From Calendula officinalis (Eukaryota > Streptophyta > Magnoliopsida > Asterales > Asteraceae): 64,000 nucleotides of DNA. The position numbers and the translations under genes are program-made. The stretch lies in contig OY970829.1 in NCBI GenBank assembly GCA_963853835.1, forward strand, positions 77,994,901 through 78,058,900, read 5' to 3'. Below, piece after piece: positions 55,704 to 64,000 of this stretch; position 1 is the first letter of the stretch; each line of letters begins with the position of its first letter. The notes under the pieces are model-generated. The model worked only from the letters and a program-made list of their open reading frames with translations, searched no databases and was not told the DNA's origin.

Positions 55704-58700
55704 CAGATGAAGCAACTGCAGCTTTGAACTGCTCAAGACCCGTAATTAATTCAACTTCACCACCAAACTTCATATTATTTACATCTTCGCCACGAGATTT
55801 TCTTAGAGCAACTTGAGCATGGAATAATGACTCAGCAATTTCGTTGTTGTTTGGTAGTTCTTTCCTTAAAATCTCGTAATCTTTCACAGATTCGGCCCAC
55901 TTATCGAGCTGTGATTACAAAAAGTAAAAAAACATCATATTATGGTACTACTATAATTATGAAAATAATATAATGCTTTTTTAGTTGAACAACTTAGGGG
56001 GTATATACGAATTTTATATACTTCAGTTGAGACGACTTTCAACCAGTTTGACATGCTCGATTCATTTTTGTTCAGTTATCTTTTTAACTCAACCCATTTG
56101 ACCCATTTGAGTTAAACACAATCTGAATCAGCCAAACTTTAAAGATAAATGGGTCAAAACTGTCATATCTAGCCTTAATTGTTTTTTTCTTTTTTTGAAA
56201 AAAATAGGCCAAAATGTATTTAATACCCTGAACCTAATTGACTAGGTTCTCTACTACCCTAAACTATTAAAGATGTATTATGGTACCCTTAACTTGACAA
56301 AATGGCCGATTTAATACCTGACTCGCTAATTTGGTCTTATTTTCTCACGTGGTTTGCTTCTAATATCAATATATTGAGATCAATGTATATTTTTCAGACA
56401 ATCAAAAGCTCCAACGAAAGTAAGTCAAGTAAGAAAACGCGATCAAATTACAGAGTCAGGGTACCAAATTGACCATTTTTCCAAGTTCAGGGTACCATGC
56501 TGCAAATAGATTACCTAGTCAGCCAAGTTCAGGGTACTAAGATATATTATGGCCAAAAAAATAATTATATTTTGGTCATTTGACTTGGACAAAATGGCCA
56601 AATATGAAAGCAACCAATGACATTGTGGACCACACCCACAACTTTGACAAAACCACATGGACCATTTATGTAATTAATTGTTTCTTTTACAAAAACACGA
56701 AAACCGCAATTAGAAGTAACCGATACCTTGCTGAAGGTAGCAGCTCGGCGAAGAAGTGCTTTAGTGTAATTAGGATGAATAAGAAGGGCTTGATTGCAAT
56801 CTTCAAGAGATTTCTCATAATGCCCGAGTTTAAACCAACAAGCGGCCCGATTGCAATACAGAACCGGGTTCAACGGGTCGACCCGAAGCCCATCACCGTA
56901 AGCCGAACAAGCTTCGGTTAGCCTTTCTGACTTAAAAAGATCATTTCCACGGGCCCGGGCTCTGCACACCAACCTAACATTTTGAACCAAAACAGCAATC
57001 TCAACGTTTCGGGGATCAATCTTTCCTGATTTCTCAATCGAGCTAACTGCACTCTCAAATCTACCAAAATTAATAAATAAATAAGTTAGTATTGTTTTTA
57101 GTTCTTCTCATGTGTTTTATTTAAATATGAATAGATGTATAGCAGTTTACTTGAGGAAGTGGTCTGTTTTGGTAATTACAAGTTTCGATCCGGTATACAG
57201 TATACTTTGGTACATATAGAGTCAGAAAATGTAAAAAAATAAGAGTAAATTACAGGAATTGTCCCTATGGTATCTCAAAATCTATGATTTTGTCCCTAAA
57301 CCATTATTCGTGATTTTTGTCTCTATAGCTTTCAAATTTCATTTTTTTCGTCCATTAATAAAATGACCAAAATACCTTTCTAATTGCAAAAAGGGCCTCA
57401 AAAATTATATTTACCAACAACTGCCTAAAGTATATTGCTATTTTAGGACATTTTCCGTTTAAAATTGAAAAAAACTCACCTTCCTAATGCCATGTCAACT
57501 TGAGCACGAACAAACAAAATGTATGCTTCAGAAAGCATTCCAAAAAACTTTGTTTGAGAACATGAAATGCTACAAATTGCATCAAATTTAGGTGCATTCA
57601 TAAGGTTTAAATCGGCTTCATCTAGTTGTCGAAGCTTCAAAAGCGCTTCTGATTTACATGCAAATAACTGTCAAATTTGGTATAAAAATTGTTATAGTTA
57701 TATGCTAATGAATCAATTAAAAACAAATATATATATATATTAAAAAAAAAATATTTTTTTACCTGAGAACAAGAATCGGCTCCAGAAGTAATGGCGGAAC
57801 CGGTTTCTCTCAAAACCGAACTCCAATCCCGAACTCTTCTAGAATCAGTGCATTTATTTAAATGTTTCTCGACAGCTTGCAACTTTTTTAGCTCGTTCGG
57901 GTCGGGCTGGTTGCCCGGGAAACAGAGATGCTTTCGGGCAGTTTCCACCTGCCCTAAACTATAACCATAAATCTTTTATTATTAATCAAGAACATAAAGA
58001 ACACCTCATCAAGTTAACTAAAGTTTTGATCTTTAACATTAAGACATGATCATCAACAAACCCTAATCATAAAGTTTCGATCTTTTAACATAATCATCAA
58101 GAAATTATAACTGATAAATAATAAAAATTCGTCTTTTTTAAATCTTACCTTATAAGAAAAGATCCTAAACGATGATGGGCTCTTATATAACCAGGATCCA
58201 ACTTAATAGCTTCTTCACATTCCTTAACGGCGTCGTTTAACCGGTTCAGGCACATCAATACGGCGGACCGGTTGCAATGGTAGGAAGCGTTACCGGGCGA
58301 TACTGCAATTGCTCGATCGTAATAATTTAATGCTTCTAAAAAATTTCCCTTTTTATAGTGTTCGTTTCCTAATTTCTTTAATTCTTCTGGATCTATTGAT
58401 GATCTCCTTGAATTTGGAATAGTTGAGACATTGTTTTCACCGCCGTGAACGGTGGATTTAGTGGCGGAGCCGCCTCGCATTATGCTGCCGTGACCGTAAT
58501 TACCGGTTCCTAAACTTAAAACCTCCGGTTTAGAGCTCCGGTTAGCCATCATACCAGTTTTTAGAAGCTTTCCGGATGGACAAATGTTTCCGGTCGGAAG
58601 TACATTACCGGCCGGAGAAGTAGCTGAGCTAGTACCGGTTCCGGTTCCGATTGATCCTCGGGAGTCTGACCGGGTGTGACCGGATTTTAGATTCCGGGAA

Positions 58701-59020
58701 CCACCACCGGAAAATGTCGGTGAGCTTTCAACCGACAACTCGCCGGAGTGGCTGTTTTGGTTGTTGACTGTGGCGGCTGAATCTGACCGTACATGTAGAG
58801 TACCGGAACCGGCAGAACGAGGTCCACTACCGGTACGGCCGGAGACTGAACCAGATGAGCTAGAGCTAGTACTAGCGGCCGGTCCAGCGCGTAAAGGGGA
58901 AACCGGCGAACCCAAATTAAGTTCTCGGAAATCGGGTTTATTAGTATTGTCGCAAGTGAGTGACTTTCGGAGTCGATCGGAAAGTGTATCGGTCGAGATT
59001 GGCTTACCGGAATCCGCCAT
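54889..59020 (-). CDS. TPR/thioredoxin-like scaffold protein (TTL family), 7 exons
   Basis: Plant TTL protein: six-TPR scaffold with a C-terminal thioredoxin-like domain; Arabidopsis members act in osmotic stress tolerance, brassinosteroid signalling and cellulose synthesis. Minus-strand exons 58149-59020, 57763-57958, 57480-57667, 56727-57060, 55704-55908, 55484-55590 and 54889-55041 give 684 aa. Residues 1-210 are a disordered Ser/Gly-rich region ([20 protein letters not shown]). TPRs start at about 215 ([40 protein letters not shown]) and resume with [20 protein letters not shown] and [15 protein letters not shown]. The C-terminal domain ([36 protein letters not shown]) lacks the redox CxxC pair, as is normal for TTLs. 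Introns 4 and 6 hold M1 MITEs; intron 3 holds nested repeats. Paralogue not decided. Confidence 0.95.
55092..55475. mobile_element. Intronic MITE, family M1, copy e
   Basis: In TTL intron 6. Begins TGCCAAAATGCATTTTAGTC and ends with ATAGTTCAGGGTAGTAG...CCAAGTTCAGGGTATTAAAA. It contains a private duplication of the word CTTACTTAAACTTACTTTCG (near 55230 and 55270). Confidence 0.72.
55667..55701. repeat. (ACTA)n microsatellite at the TTL exon 5 donor
   Basis: Eight or so ACTA units run directly up to the splice donor (minus strand GGTTAGTTAGTTAG...). The repeat itself supplies GT dinucleotides every four bases next to the real 5' splice site at 55703-55702. Confidence 0.85.
56207..56554. mobile_element. 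Intronic MITE, family M1, copy f
   Basis: In TTL intron 4. Complete: starts GGCCAAAATGTATTTAATAC and ends TACTAAGATATATTATGGCC. The flanks AAAAAATA on both sides are consistent with an 8-9 bp duplication. The centre keeps TCAATATATTGA. Confidence 0.78.
57138..57470. mobile_element. Foldback MITE split by a Mutator-like repeat in TTL intron 3
   Basis: The left arm GTGGTCTGTTTTGGTAATTA and right arm CTGCCTAAAGTATATTGCTA with CTATTTTAGGACATTTTCC match the family of the PPC intron 4 element (39594-39889). Between them, from about 57243, is GAGTAAATTACAGGAATTGT, the end of the Mutator-like family seen at 10269. A nested structure, probably incomplete. Confidence 0.55.
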
Positions 59021-59437
59021 TTTAGGCGTGATTGGATGAAATTATGGAGAAAGAGAGAGAAAATGAAGGTTGAAGAAGCTAATGTCGCCGGAAATGGTGG
59101 GTGCCGGTACCGTTGTGGTTGAGATTGAAATACAACCACCGGCGAAATACGACGGAAAATAACATAGAAGGAAAAGAGAGAAATGAGATGGGGATCTCGT
59201 GATTTTAAATGGAGAAGCAAAGAATGAAAGGGAAAGATTTTAGAGAGAGAAAGATAGAGGTTTTACAGAGAGAGAAGAGATTGTGGGGTTTTTTTTTTTG
59301 GTTAATTATATTTTGCCCAAAAATGAATTACAATGTGGATAATATGTAATAATTTCACTAACTAATTACTCACTTAATAGTTAATAATGATTAAAATCTT
59401 AATTTTTTATATATTTAGGTCCTTTAAAAATTGTAAA
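59021..59437. other. TTL promoter and 5' leader
   Basis: The minus-strand leader upstream of 59020 is purine-rich on the plus strand (GAGAGAGAAAA repeats at 59045-59280), i.e. a CT-rich 5' leader as is common in plant genes. A poly-T run lies at 59290. No gene. Confidence 0.5.
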
Positions 59438-59440
59438 TAA

Positions 59441-59978
59441 GACCGGTGCCAATGGTGACGGCAACTGACGCCGTCAGTTGCTGCCAACTCAGCGCCACGT
59501 CAGCATACAAACTAACTAACACTAAACTGACGTACCCATGCCAACAGCACTCCGTCACTTCACCAACTTTGGGCCCCACCACTTTTCTTTTTCTAATAAA
59601 ATATACAACTAATTAAAACATATAACTAATAAAAATAAATTACATTAATTAAAAAAAGACATTATATAAAAAGTTTATTTTTTTTAAAAAAAATTGAATT
59701 TTTTAGATTTTTTCTGAATTTTTTAGATTTTTTTTAGATTTTTTTAAATATTATTTTTTTTTAAAAACTTTAAAAAAAATTAAAAAAAAAAATAAAAATA
59801 AAATATTACACTCTCTCTCTCTTCCCCCCTCTCTCTCTCTCGCTCCAGCGCTCCGTCTCTTCCCTCGCGAGTTTGCCGACCGGCGGTCCAACCGGCGGCC
59901 AACCGGCGGACCGTGCCAACGGCGCCGGTTCCGTCGGTGGCCAACCGGCGGCCAACCGGCCTCACGATGGCACCCGTC
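59441..59978. mobile_element. PIF/Harbinger-type MITE, 538 bp, with GC-rich tandem arm
   Basis: Ends GACCGGTGCCAATGGTGACG and CTCACGATGGCACCCGTC are imperfect inverted repeats, flanked by 3-bp TAA at 59438-59440 and 59979-59981. The middle has extreme T/A runs, then CTCTCTCT, then a GC-rich series of CCAACCGGCGG words (59877-59962). The open frame across this series is a composition artefact. Confidence 0.68.
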
Positions 59979-59981
59979 TAA

Positions 59982-61338
59982 CTAATCTTAGTTGACTCGT
60001 TAAAGTCATTATTATTTATTAATAACTCATTTAATAGTTAATAATGATTTGTTCTGACTTTCGATTTCTAGTATACAACTATTATAAGTGTTTGTATTTT
60101 GACTTGTATGTTTTTCTTATTTCATTTATGTAAAAAGACTACCATAATTTCGACATACCACACTATAAAAATGTAATTTTACTCTAATAAATATATAAAA
60201 TAGAGAATTCTTACATTTTTTTGTCTATTATATGTTTAGATTGTTGATAAGATAACATGTGTAATCCATTAGTTTTCTATAAGAATATTAATATATTATC
60301 ACTTGATTCTACACATGTTTTGATTAAGTAGGTAGATACAAAAAGTAGACACCAATATCATTACTCATAAAAATATGGGTCACAACTTCTTTGTAATAAA
60401 AGCACCAGGTGTTGTAGATCAAGCTAAATGATATATTAGTGTCACCTCAATATTCTTTATTTTACATTTACACCTTCAAAATACAACTTTCACTTATAAC
60501 TTAACTTAAAACACCTCTTATAAAACTCACTAAAATACCACATATTCAAAATATACCTCAAAAAACAACCTTTTTATCACTTTTCTACTCTACCAAGGCT
60601 CTCATGCATAATTCACTCACACCACTTACACCACTATGGAACGCCACATAGGACCACATGAGTTTCACTGTTACCATACCCAAGTCTCTGATTGGTAAAA
60701 GTGAATTGAAATTAAATTTCATTTGAGATCGAGAACCTATGTTTTCTTTCTCAACATCTTTAAATAATATTATATATTATATCTATAATTTTAAAAAAAG
60801 CTGAAATCCTTTTTCAATTCGTTTATAAAAATATTGTGTCATTTCCTTATCTTAAAAAATGCTAGCTTCCAATAAGAGATTAAAAATAAGCGAATGCTCA
60901 ATAATTTAATCAATTCCAAAATAAGTAGATTTTTCGTAAGTTATTTTAAAACTGTAGTAATTCTCCTCTATGATATTGCGTATAAATTGGCTTATATATC
61001 CTTTTAACAATTATTGCGATTAATTTATTGGAAAATGGAATAATATCCTTTGGAATATGCTTCAATTATACTACATCTTTAATTTATTTTTATGTTTATA
61101 AAGTACAAAACAGAATTAATTAACTATTTTATACATTTTAAACTAGATATTCCATATTAGGTATTCATTTAATTATATATATAGTGAAATTAGTAATTTT
61201 TAACCCATAATTTATCAATCAGTGTATTAACTATTAAGTAGGTCGAATCAAAAAAGATTAGAGTAAATTACTGATTTAGTTTATGTAATCTGAAACTTTT
61301 ACATCTTTCTCCCTAAACGAATTAAATATACTTACTCA
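59982..61338. other. Intergenic, AT-rich
   Basis: No gene or clear mobile element. A GAGTAAATTACTGATTTAGT word at about 61261 may be a lone end of the Mutator-like family. Confidence 0.45.
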
Positions 61339-61633
61339 GGTGCTGTTTGGTAGCATCTGAATGATTAATATCTAAATGATGCAGATGTCTGAATGATTCA
61401 GACTTCCCCTTACATCTGTCCGATTAAGAGGCGGAACGTGTTCAATTTTTAATTCAGAGGCTGATTAAGAGACCTTATCAAACGCTCTGAATCTATCTGA
61501 TTAAGAGCCTTATTTTACCATGTAATTGTTAGTTTGTTCGCTCTTGTACGTTTGGTTTCTAGCTTTTAGCTAGCTTTGTTTATAAGAAAGCCGTTTCCAA
61601 AAAAAATCATTAAGAAACTTACCAAACAGCACC
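61339..61633. mobile_element. MITE with GGTGCTGTTTGGTA ends, 295 bp
   Basis: Perfect inverted ends GGTGCTGTTTGGTA...TACCAAACAGCACC, flanked by TCA on both sides (3-bp duplication, PIF/Harbinger size). Inside are repeated CTGAATGATT/CTGATTAAGAG words. The right third contains AGCTTTTAGCTAGCTTTGTT followed by an A run, resembling a LINE 3' tail that may have inserted. Confidence 0.75.
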
Positions 61634-62567
61634 TCAGTTACTCTCCATATGGTTTCTAGTTTCTCTCAAGTTTGTCACGGATCGGTAAAATTACCAACAT
61701 ACCCTTAATCTTTAATAAATTTCAATAATATTTTTTTAGATTATTGTTCTTTCATTATTATTTTTCTTTTATTTTTTTATTTTTAGACCCAACATTTTGA
61801 CATTTCAACTGTGATTATAGTTATAAAATTGTTTGAGGTGATTTATTTTTTGACTACATTTGCAGTTTTTGGTTTGAAATCTGATTAGGGGTAATGGGAT
61901 TGGATGTATGTCTTGAGTTTAAAATCTGTGTTGCATATATGAAAAAGGTTATTATTGTAAACTGTGTTGTTCTTATAATATTTTCATATATGTAGCTCTG
62001 GTTTACTCTTTTGATTTATTTTTATTTTATTATTATCATAAAATGTACTAAATTATATAATTACCGGTTAAAATATTATCATCAAGTTATATCTCAAATA
62101 TTACACATCCTTAAAAGATATTTATTTCTAAAATTTTGCAAACATATGTGATATGTACACACTGGCATCCTATTAAATATGAAATGATCGTTATCCAGAA
62201 TGTCACAAACACATCTATTTATTATGAATCAATCCTCATCCTTACATAGTACTTATATTGTTTTTTAATTCCTAAAATAGATAAACCGAATTTCTTTACA
62301 ATGTGTCAAGTGCAATGCATACATGAAGGTAATATTTAAAGTTAATTACACTTATGGTACTTTAGGTTTATAGTAAATTTTACTAATGATCCCTTATTTT
62401 CAAAAATTACACTGATGGTCCTTATTTTTTAAAGGTTTTTCACCGATGGTCATTTACAAAAACGCTCGTTTAAGTTTCATGTTAAGTGACCTCCCGTGTG
62501 ATGCACGTGGGGGTATTTTGGTCATTTCGTTTTTCCTTCTCATTTCTCTAGAGTAAATTACACGGAT
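61634..62567. other. Spacer with Mutator-like repeat words, interrupted by LTR-3
   Basis: No gene. From about 62338 (TTAATTACACTTATGG, TTACACTGATGGTCC) to 62567 (GAGTAAATTACACGGA) the sequence belongs to the repeat family seen at 10269; LTR-3 begins inside it. A short CGTGTGATGCACGTGG hairpin-like word is near 62493. Confidence 0.45.
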
Positions 62568-62741
62568 TGTAACGACCCGAATTTTGTAAATAACTAAAAT
62601 GTACAAAATATGATAAATAAGGATAAATCATTTAAAAGACGTAGGAATTGGTTTCGTGTCTTTTGGACACCGTTTGATATGGTTAAGGCCGAAACCGGGA
62701 TAATTTAGACAACAAAAAGTTGCAGCCTAGCTGCCTGGGCG

Positions 62742-62890
62742 AGTTCGCGACGCGAACTATGGTTCGCGATCGCGAACAGTGGACAGAAAGTTGGATTTTT
62801 GATGGTCGGAGTTCACGACCACTTCCCGATCGCGAAGTGTTCCCGACGGGGGAAGTTCGCGACGCGAACTCCAGTTCGCAAACGCGAACT
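62742..62890. repeat. Palindrome cluster of LTR-3 (AGTTCGCG-A-CGCGAACT type)
   Basis: Units: AGTTCGCGACGCGAACT (62742-62758), GTTCGCGATCGCGAAC (62762-62777), AGTTCGCGACGCGAACT again (62854-62870) and AGTTCGCAAACGCGAACT (62873-62890). Degenerate units lie between (GAGTTCACGACCACTTCC, CCCGATCGCGAAGTG). Same layout as LTR-1 and LTR-2 with different arm letters. Confidence 0.88.
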
Positions 62891-63767
62891 GGGTAGCTGT
62901 TATAAAAACGGGTTTTAGGCTAGGGTTTAGGCAAAAACGGCCCTACTAGTAGCCCAGCCGTTATTTTGAAGAGAAGAGGCGATTTTGCTGATCTTGAGCT
63001 CAAATCTTCATCATCTTTGAAGATCTAAACATCAAAGGTAAAGATTATTGATTCTTATCATCTTCTACCTTAGTTTCAAGCTTTTCATGGGTATCAATGG
63101 TGGTTTTGGGAACCAACCATACCATCTTTGGGGAAGATGGTCAATCTTGGGTGTAAAACACTCATGGTAAGCTTGTAATCATTGTGTACAAGCTAGACTT
63201 GGGTTTATGGATAAGAATCTTGAACTAGGGTTTGAGATTTCACCAAGTTGTATGAACTTGGTGATTCGGGGTTGTTATGGGTTAATTAGTAGCTAGTTAT
63301 GGATTTTAACTAGATTTTGTGATGATATTGATATTAGGTCAAGAAGACCTTGTGATTGGGATTACTTCTTTGACTAAGAAGTAAGGATTTGTGTTGATTA
63401 ACACAAGTGGTGGATAGCTTTGCTAAGGTGAGTACATGTGATCTTTTTCTGAGTACATAGTAAACCATGTTTCATAGTTTAAATCGATTTCTTAGAGTCT
63501 TTATTAGTTAATTGTTTTTAATAAATAAAGATTGAATTGAATTGAATTGAATTGAATTGTATTGTATTGAAATGAATTGAATTGTATCTTGATGCGTTAG
63601 TTACCACTAGTATGATGTGAAAGTGTATTATGGGGTTTTGACCCAAGTTGATGATTTGTATGTGGTAGCTAATCAATTGGATCCTAGATATCCCACACAG
63701 GTTGGGGGAGTTAGTGGCTACTACTTGGGGCGGTACCACCCTGCGCAAGAGTAGTATGTCGAGAAAT

Positions 63768-63872
63768 AGATAACCCGGAAAGCGGGGGAGTTTGAGATAA
63801 CCCGGAAATCGGGGGAGCAAATAGATAACCCGGAAACGGGGGAGTTTACCTAGATAACCCATATCGGGGGAG
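63768..63872. repeat. Tandem AGATAACCCGGAAANCGGGGGAG repeat, four units
   Basis: Units at about 63768-63790, 63795-63817, 63823-63844 and 63851-63872. Each contains a CCCG...CGGG inverted pair, giving a row of small stem-loops. LTR-2 has CGGGGATCCCCCG boxes at the corresponding place, so this is a second fast-changing structured segment of the family. Confidence 0.75.
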
Positions 63873-64000
63873 TTTATTTCGGGGAGGCCCGTTACGTATG
63901 TGTTGGGCTTATGGCAAGCCTTAGAGTATGATTGACTATGTGCAATGTGATAATTATTTAATTATTATTTATTGCAATTATTTTTCTAACCGGGTCTAAA

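Larger units (their letters stand above)
62568..64000 (+). mobile_element. LTR-like element (LTR-3), left part, runs off the window
   Basis: Starts TGTAACGACCCGAATTTTG, the same as the minus-strand start of LTR-2. After TGCAGCCTAGCTGCCTGGGC comes a cluster of GC-rich palindromes with TTCGCG arms (62742-62890). Further on are an (ATTGA)n stretch (about 63530-63585) and four CCCGGAAANCGGGGGAG units. The right edge and any internal genes lie outside the window, so solo LTR and full element cannot be told apart. It is inserted in a Mutator-like repeat. Confidence 0.7.

Noticed and set aside
58687..59220. 177-aa minus-strand open frame overlapping TTL exon 1
   Set aside because: Different frame from the TTL coding sequence, which has family-typical sequence and length; long shadows are expected in this GC-richer, Ser/Gly-coding exon.
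59780..59965. 61-aa Arg/Gly-rich open frame on the minus strand
   Set aside because: Produced by the CCAACCGGCGG series and the CT microsatellite inside a MITE; no coding signature.
63518..63862. 114-aa open frame on the minus strand of LTR-3
   Set aside because: Its periodic sequence is the translation of the (ATTGA)n and CCCGGAAA repeat units.

Overview
This window is nuclear DNA from a flowering plant. The AT-rich background, many short exons with GT...AG introns, and dense, nested transposons all fit a eudicot. The style of the LTR retrotransposons and MITEs suggests Asteraceae, but that is inference and was not tested. I see no bacterial, phage, organellar or CRISPR content.

Six protein-coding genes can be rebuilt exon by exon, and each reads through to a family-typical length. 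They are: an ATAD5/ELG1-type PCNA-unloader AAA+ ATPase (+, 3127-11399, 18 exons, 1164 aa); a tubby-like F-box protein (+, 14721-17077, 4 exons, 387 aa); MBF1 transcriptional coactivator (-, 31784-33244, 4 exons, 140 aa); a C3-type phosphoenolpyruvate carboxylase (+, 37731-43583, 10 exons, 965 aa); a UBC13-class ubiquitin-conjugating E2 (+, 44401-46297, 8 exons, 153 aa); and a TTL-type TPR/thioredoxin-like scaffold (-, 54889-59020, 7 exons, 684 aa). They are unrelated single genes, not a functional cluster, although the clamp unloader and UBC13 both act on PCNA in other systems.

The rest is mostly mobile DNA. Positions 1-2831 hold the 5' part of a decayed Helitron (minus strand) whose terminus sits in the ATAD5-like promoter beside two E2F-type sites. 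Between 21.4 and 30.7 kb there are four layers: a broken GH18 chitinase-like gene is split by a long LTR with 5-bp target duplication CATCA; that LTR is in turn split by a 1.2-kb miniature LTR element (duplication CACAC) and by a complete Ty1/copia element with an open 1344-aa polyprotein (duplication AGAAC). A second copy of the long LTR (48040-51978, duplication AGAAT) carries another LTR nested in it. Three LTR-like elements (33974-36375, 48829-50599, 62568 to the window end) each carry a cluster of GC-rich perfect palindromes whose arms differ between elements but largely agree within one. MITEs of several superfamilies fill introns and spacers; one family has six copies here, all inside introns.

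The strongest candidates for something new are the element-specific palindrome clusters, the six-for-six intronic MITE family, and the long LTRs with tandem hairpin repeats. Exon coordinates come from reading splice signals and frames by eye, without transcript evidence.
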